A DNA stretch of 64,000 nt from Tiliqua scincoides (lineage: Eukaryota; Chordata; Lepidosauria; Squamata; Scincidae), in the NCBI RefSeq assembly GCF_035046505.1, contig NC_089823.1, positions 29,870,388 to 29,934,387 on the forward strand, in the 5' to 3' direction. This document shows, one piece after another, positions 44,213-55,364 of the stretch (position 1 is its first letter; each line of letters starts with the position of its first letter). A model generated the notes under the pieces. It was not told where the DNA came from. It saw nothing but the letters and a program-made list of their open reading frames with translations, and ran no database searches. Made by a program: the position numbers and the translations under genes.

Positions 44213-45307
44213 TCAAATCCATGAGAGGATCTGCCCTCTAATTCCCTGACTGTGGAGTTTTTTCAGTAGCCTTTGGTGAGGGACCGTGTCGAACGCCTTC
44301 TGAAAGTCCAGATATATAATGTCCACGGGTTCTCCCACATCCACATGCCTGTTGACCTTTTCAAAGAATTCTATAAGGTTCGTGAGGCAAGACTTACCCT
44401 TACAGAAGCCATGCTGATTCTCCCTCAGCAAGGTCTGTTCGTCTATGTGTTTTGACATTCTATCTTTGATGAGGCATTCCACCATCTTACCTGGTATAGA
44501 TGCTAGGCTGACCGGCCTATAGTTTCCCAGGTCCCCCCTCTTTCCCTTTTTAAAAATAGGCGTGACATTTGCTATCCTCCAATCCTCTGGCACTGTGGCC
44601 GTTTTGAGGGACAAGTTGCATATTTTAGTCAAGAGATCTGCAACTTCATTCTTCAATTCTTTAATAACTCTAGGGTGGATGCCATCAGGGCCCGGTGACT
44701 TATTGATCTTTAATTTATCAATGAGGTCTGAAACATCTTCTCTTTTAACCTCTATCTGACTTAATTCCTTGGTCAGGAGGGGCCGTTCGGGCAGTGGCAT
44801 CTGCCTGAGGTCTTCTACCGTGAAGACAGATGCAAAGAACTCATTCAATTTCTCTGCCATTTCTAAGTCTCCTTTTATCTCCCCTTTCCCTCCCTCACCA
44901 TCCAGAGGGCCAACCACTTCTCTGGTGGGTTTCCTGCTTCTATCGTATTTGAAGAAGCTTTTATTATTCCCCTTAATGTTGCTGGCCATGCATTTCTTAT
45001 AGTCTCTCTTGGCCTCCCGTATCACCTTCTTACATTTCTTTTGCCACAGTTTATGTTCCTTTTTATTCTCCTCATTAGGGCAAGACTTCCATTTACGGAA
45101 GGAAGCTTCCTTGCCCTTCACAGCCTCTCTAACTTGGCTGGTTAGCCATGTGGGCACCCTCCTGGACTTGGTCGAGCCCTTCTTCCTTTGAGGTATACAC
45201 TTCCGCTGGACCTCTATTACTGTTGATTTGAGCAACCTCCATTCTCTCTGTAGAGACTGGACTCTTTTTACCTTCCCTTTCAACCTCCTTCTAACCAGCC
45301 TCCTCAT
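44213..45307 (-). pseudogene. CR1 ORF2 reverse transcriptase, N-terminal part
   Basis: 364 codons containing SRRVPTWLTSQVREAVKGKE, then the RT fingers and palm: INKSPGPDGIHPRVIKEL, PEDWRIANVTPIFKKG, NYRPVSLASIPGKM, ENQHGFCKGKSCLTNL and YLDFQKAFDTVPHQRLL (first catalytic Asp). It is in frame with the endonuclease segment. The frame is lost near 44213, before the GVPQGS block. Confidence 0.92.
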
Positions 45308-45322
45308 TTGAGGGAAGTCCTC

Positions 45323-45973
45323 TCATTGGAAGTCAAGGCTTTTTGTGAGAGATTTGCCTGATATTCTTCCCCCGACATGCATGTCGAAATGGATCGCAGC
45401 ATGATCACTGTTCCCCAATGGCTCAGAAACATTGACATCTCTAACCAGGTCCTGAGTACCACACAATATTAAATCCAGAGTCACCTGTCCTCTGGTGGGC
45501 TCCATGACTAGTTGCTCTAAGGCACAGTCATTTAGCATGTCAAGGAATCCGGTCTCCTTTTCGTGACCAGAACACAAATTGACCCAATCAATATGAGGAT
45601 AATTGAAGTCCCCCATGATTACAACCCTGTCCCTCCTTGTCACCTCCCTGATCTGTTTCCTCATTTCAAGGTCCCCTTCCAGTTTCTGGTCTGGAGGACG
45701 ATAGTACACCCCCAGTATTACATCACTCCTCAGGCCTGCTAATTTAACCCACAGAGATTCTATGGTGGAGTCGGACCCACCCTCAATCTCTACTTTGCTG
45801 GATTCTATCCCTTCCTTAAAATAAACGGCCACCCCACCTCCAACACGCCCTTCCCTGTCTCTCCTGTAGCCTGGGATTGCGGTATCCCACTGATTCTCCA
45901 CATTCCACCAGGTTTCCATTATGCCCACTATGTCAATGTTTTCCCTTGTCACCAGACATTCCAGTTCTCCCAT
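45323..45973 (-). pseudogene. CR1 ORF2 apurinic-like endonuclease domain
   Basis: 216 open codons with the LINE endonuclease signatures in order: ETWW, GGGVAVYFK, VYYRPPDQ, MGDFNYPHIDW, and NSDHAAIHF (the SDH catalytic block). The domain nicks target DNA to prime reverse transcription. It ends DFQ followed by TGA, and the same frame continues as EDFPQMRRL into the RT segment. A single nonsense change, plausibly CpG decay of CGA, therefore splits ORF2. Confidence 0.9.
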
Positions 45974-46238
45974 CTTTGCTCGGAGACTTCAGGCATTTGC
46001 ATAAAAGCATTTGTACATGGAATGCCCCAGGATGGGCTGCTTATTAGCTCCTTTATCCCTGCATCCTCTCATTTTGCCAAACTGTCTATCACATCCCACC
46101 ATGCTACCATTCCCAATTTTTTCTCCTACTCTGCCTTTACCTTGTTGTTCTCTAACCTCCCCATCCTGATCCCATAGGGATGAGGAGTCCCGAACCGGAT
46201 GCCCCTCGGCTCCTGTCGGCCTTCCCCCAGGCATCAGT

Positions 46239-47135
46239 TTAAAAGCTGCTCTGCAACCTTTTAATGTTATGCGCCAGCAGTCTGGTTCCATTCTGGTTCA
46301 AGTGAAGCCCATCCCTCTTGTACAGACCCCGCTTGTCCCAAAACGTTCCCCAGTGCCTAACGAATCTAAACCCCTCCTCTCTACACCACCGTCTCATCCA
46401 CGCATTGAGACCCCTGATCTCCACCTGCCTAGCTGACCCTGCGTGTGGAACAGGTAGCACTTCAGAGAACGCTACCTTTGAGGTCCTGGCTCTCAGCTTC
46501 CTGCCTAAAAGCCTAAATTTGGCCTCCAGGACCTCCCAGCTACACTTGCCCACGTTGTTGGTGCCGACATGCACCACAACTGCTACCCCCTCCCCAGCAC
46601 TATCTACCAGCCTGTCTAGACGAGAAGTGATGTCCACAATCTTTGCACCAGGCAGGCAAGTTGCCATGCGGTCCTCACATCCGTCGCAACCCCCTCCTCT
46701 ATGTTTCTAATAATTGAATCCCCCACTACAGGAAGCCCCCAACCCCCCTCCTGCCGAGGAGTATCCTGAGTGTGTTCGGATACAGGCCTGTCCCCTGGAG
46801 AAGGGTTCCCCCCTAGGGGATTGTTTCCCTCCTCTCCAGGATGACGTCCTCCAGCCCCGAGACTTCCCACCCAGGCAGCTGAGGAGCTGCATGCCTGAGG
46901 ATGGGACGAAGCCTGATCATTCCTGGAAGTGTCACCATGGTCCTTCTCTGCCTACCTCTGCTTCTCCAGGTCAGCCACCAAGGCTTCATGGGATCGGATG
47001 CGTTCCCTGAGTCCCTGGAGCTCCTTGCACTGAGGGCACACCCATGACTTATGCCCCAGAGGCATATAGTCATACATGTTGCACTTGATGCAAAACACTG
47101 GATAGCCCCCACCCTGCTGCTGGCTGTCTGACTAC
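46239..47135 (-). pseudogene. CR1 ORF1: zinc finger plus SGNH/GDSL esterase domain
   Basis: The upstream part (about 46952-47135) reads CIKCNMYDYMPLGHKSWVC then PQC, a C-x2-C...C-x2-C finger, followed by a leucine-rich helix ending EKQR and a stop. Downstream, in two other frames, come the three blocks of an SGNH hydrolase: GDSII (near 46716), VVVHVGTNN, and DGLHLNQNG. Known family: CR1 ORF1 proteins bind nucleic acid and carry an esterase domain of unclear role. At least two frame changes separate the blocks, so no intact protein is made from this copy. Confidence 0.8.
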
Positions 47136-47400
47136 ATAGCTTTTTTTTTAATCCTCAGGTTAGATTAGGTGCTAACTTAGGTAAAGCTTAGGTAAAGCTA
47201 AGCTAAAGGTAAAGCTAAATTTCAGTGTTGATCTAAGGTTGATTTAAGGTTTGAAGACAAAGAGTTAGATAGAGTACACTTACCTTCTCCTTCTCTTCCT
47301 CCTATCCTCTTCACAACTCAGGGAGTCTTCCCTCTCCTTCTCCAAAACTCAGAGGTCCACCTGCCTTCCCTTTCTCCTCCCACAGAAGCTAAACTCGCGG

Positions 47401-48054
47401 TGCCTTACCTGGCACTTTGTTCCCGAGGCACTTGATGTCCCAGAGCCCACGTGCGCTTCTGCAGGTAGCTTCTGCCTACTTAGATGATGCAGAACTGAGG
47501 AGATCCATGTCAGGCTCAAAGGTCCGGGGAGTGGCGACAGGATTCGGCAGCAGACAAGGGTGCCATCCCCACACCTTCCCAGACCTCAACTCCCCCCCCC
47601 CCCCGGATTTGAGCTTCTTCTGGAGGACAAATCATTGGAGGCTTATGATGCCTATGAAATATTTGGTTTAGACACAAACATACAAGTTCAACATCAGATG
47701 GAATAAACATGTACATTCCTATGTGTGCAACAGATTGCATCAGATTTCCAAGGAGACATCCCAGCACCCTAAGGTGCCGTCCATCGGTTTTCTCCTCAGT
47801 CGGCTTCTCCATTTAGTCCTGCTCTGTCTTATTTTCAGAAGACACCAGAAACTACTGTGCCCTTTCATCAACCACACAGACACCCTTGGTTGGGGAGGGG
47901 CGGATGGCTTCCCACCTTCACAGAAGCCCTTGAAGACCTCAATCATTAACCACCACTCCCAATTTAGGGACATTTCCAAGCCTTCTGGATTATCAGACAA
48001 CAATCTGCCCAACAAAAGAGTTGGCCTGGCTGCATTCTTAAAACAGTCTTGAAA
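47401..48054. other. Unassigned sequence upstream of the CR1 5' end
   Basis: Poly-C tract at about 47590-47604. Frames on both strands of about 100 codons have no motif. Confidence 0.4.
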
Positions 48055-48250
48055 CAATATGAGCAAACAAAGCTGCCTTATACTGAATTAGATCATTAAT
48101 CCATCTAGCCATGTAATTACTCTAATGGGATCTTCAAGATCTCTGGGAAAGGTTTCTTTCCCTAAGGGTTTTCTTTCTTTTTTTAAAATTGGAAATTCAG
48201 CAGCATCTCCAGTGAAAGGCAGAAACAGCTTAGGGGCAGGAGGGAATAAT
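48055..48250 (-). repeat. tRNA-Ala-type SINE fragment
   Basis: In reverse it starts at AAAGCTGCCTTATACTGAAT, the end GACTCAGTATAAGGCAGCTT of this SINE family, and continues through CATCTAGCC and TCTCTGGGAAAGG. The tRNA-like head is not recognisable. Confidence 0.6.
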
Positions 48251-48265
48251 CTTTTACAGGCATTT

Positions 48266-48578
48266 GTTAAAGGGGTAGCTAATGTTAACTGTTATGTATG
48301 CAAGTTATGCAGGATCAAAATCCTGCATAACCGATTGGCCCAGTCTTATGGCAGGCTAATGGCGGGTGGTGGATCAAAATCCTACCATCTGGTTGGCCCT
48401 TTAGTTTAGTGTTTCAACAGCACCAATCGTGGGGAATCTGGGCGGAACGAAAGGGGTATAAAGCCAGGAGCGTTTGCCTTGTGTTTTCATTGCCAGGTTC
48501 TGTTCTGAAGATGAAATAATTTGTTGAGCTGTTATCTCTATGCCTTCCTTTAATCGCATGAACCCACTATTTAACAGT
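48266..48578 (+). promoter_or_regulatory. Promoter-like block; possible solo LTR of old retrovirus-like origin
   Basis: GCACCAATCG (CCAAT box, 48420) and GGGGTATAAAGCC (TATA box, about 48455) are correctly spaced for a pol II promoter. The block can be framed from TGTTAA to TTTAACA, as an LTR would be. No flanking duplication and no internal retroviral region were seen. Treated as a possible fossil LTR; an unannotated host promoter or chance are the alternatives. Confidence 0.3.
48304..48331. repeat. Perfect 12-bp inverted repeat with CAAA loop
   Basis: GTTATGCAGGAT and ATCCTGCATAAC around CAAA. A second, imperfect hairpin with the same GGATCAAAATCCT core lies about 48362-48390. Both are inside the promoter-like block. 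Confidence 0.8.
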
Positions 48579-48705
48579 AACACAAAGGTATTGTTTGGTC
48601 AACCAACTCTATGCATGTCTGAAGTTCTGCATGGTTCCAGACAAGCCCAAACTTATCCTGCATTGAGTCAGACCACTGATATATCTAGAGCAGAATGGTC
48701 TACGC

Positions 48706-49012
48706 CAGTGGTTCTCACACATTTAACACTGGGACCCACTGTTTAGAATGAGAATCTGTCAGGAAGTGATGTCATGACTGGAAGTGACATCAACAAGCAG
48801 GAAAATTTTTAACCATCCTAGGCTGCAATCTTACCCACACTTACCCAGGAGTAAGTCCCATTTACTATCATTGTTAAATTAATATACATAGTAGCATGTT
48901 AAAAGTACAGGTCTGTATCATTTCCCCAAATGCCGTCACATACCATTATAGTATCAAGTCTAATATATTGAAAATAAAGTTTTGAAATGAATGGGAATCC
49001 ACCTGAAATTGG
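48706..49012. mobile_element. hAT element A of the train, one end missing
   Basis: Starts CAGTGGTTCTCACAC after the 8-mer GTCTACGC (48698-48705). The interior (ACTGGGACCCACT, GAAGTGATGTCATGACTGG) matches the hAT copy at 56830-57814 in opposite orientation. The roughly 45-bp right terminus present in that copy is absent here, and element B follows at once. Confidence 0.75.
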
Positions 49013-49020
49013 CTCTACAT

Positions 49021-49346
49021 GATTGTTTCTCAACCAGTGGTACGGGTACCACCAGTAAGGTGGTGAGGTGGTTTCTGGTGGTATGTGTGGGAACCTACTG
49101 TCCAGCAGTGAGACTAGGAATGCAACACAATAAACAGCAGTAGAAGGGCTCCAGAACATGCTTTTTCGCACTTGAAAAAGTCCACAGGTCCACCACGAGC
49201 CTCTTAATGATGTTTGTTGCATTGCATCAGGCCTCCCAACCCAGAAGTAACTGGCAATGATGTCATTGCTGGTTGCTTCCAGTGGTACTTCAAATAGGTA
49301 GATCATGTGACGTGGTACGGCTGAGGACAAATGTTGTGAAGCACTG
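49021..49346. mobile_element. hAT element B of the train
   Basis: Termini GATTGTTTCTCAACC and, reversed, CAGTGCTTCACAACA match at 10 of 15 positions. It is flanked by CTCTACAT (49013-49020) and GTCTACAC (49347-49354), which match at 6 of 8 positions. Near both ends it is rich in GGTAC and GGTGG. No transposase is visible; it is non-autonomous. Confidence 0.7.
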
Positions 49347-49354
49347 GTCTACAC

Positions 49355-49699
49355 CAGTGATTTTCAGTGTTTTTCTTCTCACAGTACACTGACCTCTATG
49401 GTCTTCTCTACAATCTTTGCTTCTTGGGATGCCACTTTCAGCTTCTGGGAGACTTTTCCAGGTTCTGTGGCTCTGATTCTAGGACAACTATCTGTAGTAA
49501 CAAATTGTCTGTTTTCTTCTGCTGGCTCTGCCCATGGAAGAAGAAGGACAGATAATTCATTACTACAGACAGTTGCCCTAGAAACAGAGCTGCAGAACCC
49601 GGAAGAGATTTTCAGCTATTTTCATCTGCTGTGTTCCAGACTCCCTGTGGACCTTTCGTGCATACCAATGTGCCGTGGCACACCAGTTGAAAATTGTTG
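49355..49699. mobile_element. hAT element C of the train
   Basis: Termini CAGTGATTTTCAGTG and, reversed, CAACAATTTTCAACTG. The 8-bp duplication is GTCTACAC (49347-49354) and GTCTACAT (49700-49707), 7 of 8. Inverted ends, the 8-bp duplication and a CA-G start indicate hAT superfamily, non-autonomous. Confidence 0.82.
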
Positions 49700-49707
49700 G
49701 TCTACAT

Positions 49708-50165
49708 CGGGGTGTCCAAACTTTTTGGCAGGAGGGCCACATGATCTCTCTCACACTGTGCCGGGGGCCTGGGGGAAAAAAAAGAATTAATTTACATTTC
49801 AAATTTGAATATATTTACATAAATGAATATATTAGAGATGGAACTTATATGAACGAATGAAGGTCTTGCAATAGCTCAAGGTCTATAAAAGGCCTTGCAC
49901 AAAGCAAGGCCAGCCTTTCCTTTGCTGCCACTGCTGCATCACTGATGTGAAACAGCAAGCAGTGGAGGGAGCCCTCGTCTCACAGCTCATGTGAGAGGTC
50001 AAACAGTTGGCTGTCACGCTGAGAGCAGTTGCATCAGGCCAGCGAGGGTTCCAGCAAGTCTCCAGAGGGCCAGAGGCTCATTGGAGACTGGGGGCTCCCT
50101 GAGGGCTGGATTGGGTGTCCTCGAGGGCCACAAGTGGCCCTAGGGCCGGGGTTTGGGCACCCCTG
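49708..50165. mobile_element. hAT element D of the train
   Basis: Termini CGGGGTGTCCAAAC and, reversed, CAGGGGTGCCCAAAC. There is a perfect 8-bp target duplication GTCTACAT at 49700-49707 and 50166-50173. 458 bp, non-autonomous, of the family with CAGGGGTGTCCAA ends. Confidence 0.88.
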
Positions 50166-50313
50166 GTCTACATTACAATAACTGGTACAGGTCTCCACAG
50201 TTTCAGATGGCAGTTTTCCCAATCGTACCTAGATATATTAAGGGTTGACATTGAGACCTTCCACATTTAAAGCAAGTGCTCTTCCCCTAAGTTACAGCAT
50301 CTCTCCCACATCC

Positions 50314-51559
50314 CTAGGTCACATTTCTGAATAGGTAATAATGCAGCATTGATGCTCTTTGGAGCCTAATAAACAACTTAAATTCAAAGTTGTGGATGAA
50401 TCTGAACTTCCTGAATATATGATGAGGCTGGGGATGCCGAACTGTAACACAGCAATTAACACAGCACATCCTTTCTGATAGGCAATGGAGCAGCAGACAA
50501 ATTGACATAAAAATCCAGAAGACATTTCTCTGCCAACACTCTGCAAGAGGGAAAGTAATACATGCAAAGATGTTTGCCCTGAGCTATGTAGGGGAGGTGG
50601 GTCACGATTAACAGGGAGAACCTAATCAGCTACAGGGCATTTAGCAGGGCGGCTTTAACATGCTGCTTAGAATTATGGTTTATCTATGCCATCATATTGA
50701 CTGCAGGGAAAAGGGCCCAGCTGAAGGAGGCTGTGAAGAAGGAGAGTTTAAAGCTGCTGATCTGCAGGAATGGATCACGTTAAGAATCAGAATAGCGTTG
50801 AACTGGGAAGCCCAACCACAGAATGAGAATAAAAAGGTGTCAGACTTTCTCTAATCATGGTTTGGCTTCTCCTCCTCCTCCTATTGTTATGGGACCTTAA
50901 AGTGATCACTCTCAAAGGGGATTTTTTTTGTGTCTGTTTAAAAGCATGCCTGTGATATCAATTTTAGCATGCCGATTTCTGCCTGCTGGTGCATTAGAAA
51001 CAAGTTGAACATGGGGCTCCGCACGGATACACAATTGCCCCGTGTTATCTGTACAGTACCATGCTTGGTTTTGCATCAGTGGCATGCTGGTGGGGAAAGC
51101 AAGCCAGGGATTCCAACAGAAAAATGAGGCAATCGTCTCTCTGTCAGAGTCTGCAGGAGGTCAGGAGCAATGGCAGCATCCCGTCATCCACTGCTATGCC
51201 AGTCCTGTTTGCTTATTCATTTTAAACTGTCAAATCTCATTTTTTTAGGGAGCGCAAAGCAGTTTGCATTCAAAAATTAAGCACACTATGCTGCACAACA
51301 AAAAACTGCACATGTAAACCAACAACTAACCAAAGAGCAGGGGCACAGCCATTTGCAATGGCCACGAGCTGAGCAGAAGCAATCTTCCACACTGAGAAAC
51401 AATCCACTGAATTTTCAACAAGCTTCCATGTATGATTAGCCTTTGCATATTAACTCTGAGATAAATACCACAGTATTCAAAAGTATTTATTCCCAGGACA
51501 GAGTGCACAGGAGTCTCAGGAGTCCTGAATAGGCAGCTAAGATCAGAAGGGAGATGTGA
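50314..51559. other. Unassigned sequence
   Basis: No repeat termini, RNA genes or coding motifs recognised. Confidence 0.45.
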
Positions 51560-52335
51560 AAGTTTGGTTGAAGGTGAATCACCCATGATATTTCCTCAAA
51601 TTCTGGCAAAATAAATGGAAAGTGAAAATAGGGGATGCCAATAAAATAGAAGACTATGAGGAATTCATGGCTAAAAACACCAGGGCAAACAATAAAAAAA
51701 AACAACTTATTTAAATGCATCAAAAGTAGGAATCTTGTCAAAGAGGCAGTTGGACTACTAGATAACGGGGAAGTAAATGAGAAGGTTAAAGAGGTTATGG
51801 AGATTGCCCAGAAGCTGAATGAATTCTTTGATTTTGTTTTCACTGCAGAAGATGCAGGGCTAACACCCATGACTGAACTGACCTTCTGAGGGAGGAAGTT
51901 TGAGAGTCAAACAGAAATGGGCAAAGATTCTACAGCGTATTGACAAATTAAGAAGTAACGAATCCTGGTTCCAGATGGCATCCACCCAAGAGTTTGTAGG
52001 GAACTCAAATGTGAAACTGCTGATCTTTTCACAAAAAATATGAAACCTGACCTTGGAATCAGCCTCCATACCAGAGGACTGGAAGGCAGCTAATGTAACA
52101 CTAATATTTAAAAAAGGATCCAGGGGCTATGCTCTATCTGCAAATTCAGCAGCATAATACCTTTGAATGTCAGTTTCAAGGGAAAGATGGTGGGAGAGAA
52201 GGATGCTTTCTCTCCTGCTTGTGGGCTTTCTGGAGCAACAAGATGTGCCACTGATGCGCCACTGTGGGAAACAGAATGCTGAACTAGATAGGCTTGATCC
52301 AGCAGGTCTTTTCTTATGTCCTAATGTTTCTTATG
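51560..52335 (+). mobile_element. CR1-like LINE with internal deletion
   Basis: Encodes fragments SRNLVKEAVGLLDNGEVNEK, EIAQKLNEFFDFVFTAED and NPGSRWHPPKSL-like residues of the region before and into RT, broken by several stops. At about 52140 it jumps straight to the 3' UTR (GAGAAGGATGCTTTCTCTCC, AACTAGATAGGCTTGATCCA). The middle of RT is missing. Confidence 0.75.
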
Positions 52336-52600
52336 TTGGAATGTGAGTGCAACACCACCTACAGGACTCTGAGGTTGCTTGAGGTTGTTTGGTTGCTTGT
52401 CTGCTCTCTGCAGTGCCTGTAGAAGGTGTCTACTGGCAATCTCATCTCACGTGTTTCTGCTTTTCCCTTTCTTTTCCTATCCACTGAAGAGTAATATTCC
52501 CCTTACTTCCATGCAAAAACAGCTGTAGGGTCCTCTGTTCCTTAAAATATAGAAGGTTCTGATATTTCAGAAGAGGTGTATGTTTGATAAACAATTTTAA

Positions 52601-52747
52601 GGTACCATTCCTACCCACTTTCCAGTGCCAGTGCAGCTGTACCAATGGGGCACACGCATGTCACAAAGGCCTCTTCAAGGTAAGGGAACATTTGTTGCCT
52701 GACTTTGGGGCTGCATCAGTGCTGGAAAGTTGGGTAGGATTGGGCCC
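52601..52747. mobile_element. MITE, 170-bp class
   Basis: GGTACCATTCCTACCCACTT, CCAGTGCCAGTGCAGC, and reversed right end GGGCCCAATCCTACCCAACT, CCAGCACTGATGCAGC. Interior AGGTAAGGGAACATTTG. Flanks TAA and TAC. Confidence 0.72.
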
Positions 52748-54069
52748 TACGTAAAGTATTGCTTTGAAACCTTTAACTCCCTCTGCTCCTGTATATTTAT
52801 TGATAGCAGCAAATTAGCTGGGTGATGGAATTCCTCATAGGGAAAATGGGCCTTCAGCAGACTACTCTGCTTGCTAGAACCAACCCCCTTTTCCAAAATG
52901 ATTTCCCTGCAGAGCTGGGCCAATCCACACTGAGCACTTGACTGTTCTGCAGCTGCCCAGAACTAATTAAGGAGTCATTCATTCCAGACATGCTCTCGGC
53001 CATCAGGTTCCTGAAGCAAACGCGTCTGTACTTGTATCACAGCAGAAGTGTCCTGGGGCCTTACCGCCCCCAGGGTAGGGTGACGTGGTTATGTCACCCC
53101 ATGTCACTAGGTCACCTCCATGCCTGCCCCTGACACCCTCTCCTGCTTCCGGAATGGCAACATTTTAGGGCCAAACGGAGAGAAGGGCGGTGGGCCCAAC
53201 TTTGTGGTGCTCAGTGCCTTAAATGACATGTGCCCGCCCCAGAAAGCCCAAATACACTTGGAGCACATGGAGACAGGGTGCTGCCCCAGTTCCCCCCCCC
53301 ATGCACTAACGCCCTCTGACACACCTCTGCGGCCTGGCTCCTGCCCTCTCCCAGTCAGCCTTTTCATACACAGTTTCATACATCACACTGCAGGTGTTTC
53401 TCTTTTGTGACCAAGTTGCATCTTGGGGTCCAGGAGTATCTGCCTGACATCCTTACGTGTACTGTGCTTCATCACTGTTGTGAGCCCTGATCAAGAAAAA
53501 GCCGAATGTGGTCCTTCTAGCTTCATCCAATGTTTATTCTGAACACATCAGCTTATTACCTGGTTTGCAAAATTGGTTTTTGGCAGAGAAGGTAAATGAA
53601 GCCTTCAGAAAACTAAGACAACAATCATTTTGACGTAATAGAGACCTTCACTGAAAGATTTCGATCATAGGTTAGAGTGGAGTGTTTAAGGAGAGTGGCA
53701 AGTTGTGCGTTTGGGTAAGAACGAGAAAGGCAAGATTCTGTATCCTTTTTGGCTCAGAAAGTAAGCCAGACTTGAGAAATGAGCATTAAATGAACAAAAA
53801 AGGTGGGGCAGGATCTTTTGGTGCCCTGCTTGAAATATGGAGAGGGTACACTGTCCCATCCTGGAGCCTATGGCCTGTGGGCCCCCCCCCCCCAATCCAT
53901 CCATTCTGTTCATCTTGCTGGCCTCTCTATTTCTAATTTTTCTAAGTTCTGCATTTTACTATTTTTTCCTGTACGTTCTACACCACCTTGAGCACTTCGT
54001 TTATTTGGAGGGTAAGGCAGGATACCAACTATTTAAATAAACAAAATAATTGGGCATCTTTCTGTCACC
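52748..54069. other. Unassigned sequence
   Basis: A GC-rich part (53040-53350; CCTTACCGCCCCCAGGGT, GGTGACGTGG, AGGTCACCTCCATGCCTGCC) looks like an interspersed repeat with short inverted GTGACGTGG/ATGTCACC motifs, but the ends are not definable. Confidence 0.35.
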
Positions 54070-54442
54070 CACCCACACTAAAATTCAGTGATGGGAGAGT
54101 TAGAACAGGCAAAAGAAAATATATCTTCGCCCAGCATGTTATTAATCTGTGGAACTCCTTGCCACAGGATGAGGTGATGCTGTCTGACCTAGATGCCTTT
54201 AAAGGGGGAACAGATATATGGAGGAAAAATCCATCACAGGTGACAAGCCACGATGGGTATACGCAACCTCCTGGTTTTAGAAGTAGGCTATCTCAGCATG
54301 TCAGATGCAAGGGAGTGGCACCAGAATGCAGGTCTCTTGTCGACTTGTGTGCTCCCTGAGGCATCTGGTGGGCCACCATGAGATACAGAAAGCTGGACTA
54401 GATGGGCCTTTGGCCTGATCCAGCAGGGCTCTTTTTATGTTC
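54070..54442 (+). mobile_element. CR1 3' fragment
   Basis: Encodes SDGRVRTGKRKYIFAQHVIN then LWNSLPQDEVMLSDLDAFKG, followed by the 3' UTR to CTTTGGCCTGATCCAGCAGG. 5'-truncated. ORF2 is open over this last part. Confidence 0.87.
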
Positions 54443-55364
54443 TCCCCTCATTTGCTCGGGCTCTTGGTTTGAATCTATTGGACTCATCATCCTTATTTTT
54501 GCAGCCCTGTCTAATACACTGATGCTTCAATGGTGGTGCATACTCACCTGTGAGTCAGTGGACAAATTCAGAGTAATTAGGCATAAGATTTGGCTGTTGA
54601 TTCATCATCTGTGTCCTCTCTGTTCTTTGTCTTTTCAACAACACCTGCATTTTCCCTTAAGAGCCTGCTATCGGGGAAGACACTGGTCCTCAGAAAGTGC
54701 TGTCCGAGGCAGCCACCTAGTGGCAAGGTCATCTGTGCTTAGGAGGCAAGGGGGTAATCACTTGCAACACCATTGCAAAAAGGAACGAATAGGGTCATAT
54801 ACTTAATCAGAAAGTACGTACTGCCCAAACCAGGAGTTATTAAATATCAATAGAACAATGCCTGCAAATGCTACAGATTTGACGCAGTTCAAATTACTGT
54901 AGCAGGAACCAAAAATATGTCCTGGTATCATAAGCATTTGTTGGAAAGAATTCATCTTTGTTTCCAGCCAGCAATGCTACGCTGCACTGTTTGCACTCTA
55001 CATGGGGGAGGCTGAACAGAGATTGCGATCTACTGGTAGGTATCTGGGTGGCAAAGGTTTTTGACTCCCAATTGTTTAACAACAGCCACAATGAAAAGAC
55101 AGAACATTTTTTTAAACATTTTGAAACTTAACAGCTTTTGGTGCCACCACTCCCATGCCACCACAAAGCTGGATGCCAGCATGAGCTTTCGATTATTCAT
55201 ACCGTTGTTTGCTTTTCAAGCTAGGAGGCTGGGAATGTTGTACAAAAGAACATGGGTATTTGAGACCCTGTCATGTACTGGCAGAGAGGAGCCCAAGGAC
55301 AGTGGTGGGGTGCATTCTTAACCTGTAGAAGATTCCAGGCTCAACTACCCACTCAACGGGTCAT

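Larger units (their letters stand above)
43040..47400 (-). mobile_element. Near-complete CR1-type LINE
   Basis: The longest element in the window. Reading on the minus strand it has a 5' leader, ORF1 (zinc finger, then SGNH esterase), ORF2 (endonuclease, RT, C-terminal region) and a 3' end with the AAGAACATAAG-type tail near 43041-43058. CR1 LINEs are known for an esterase-like domain in ORF1. ORF2 is open over long stretches but carries one in-frame TGA between EN and RT, at least two frameshifts, and FADN in place of FADD, so it is dead but fairly young. The 5' boundary is uncertain: coding ends near 47135 and the leader, with repeated GCTTTACCT motifs, may run to about 47400. The 3' end abuts a CAATC-type MITE fragment (42874-43039). 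Confidence 0.88.
48650..50313 (-). repeat. tRNA-Ala-type SINE split by four hAT elements
   Basis: The 3' part is at about 48650-48705 and the tRNA-like 5' part at 50166-50313. The two halves align in order with the uninterrupted plus-strand copy at 10482-10672. In that copy the position of the insertion reads GTGTAGAC (10610-10617), whose complement GTCTACAC is the 8-bp target repeated at every junction here. Box A-like and box B-like sequences remain visible in the 5' half near 50240-50300. Confidence 0.82.

Noticed and set aside
46318-46710. 130-codon plus-strand frame
   Set aside because: It is the antisense shadow of the CR1 esterase region.
48304-48390. CRISPR-like or terminator-like hairpin pair
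   Set aside because: Only two hairpins, no spacer-repeat array, and a vertebrate context.
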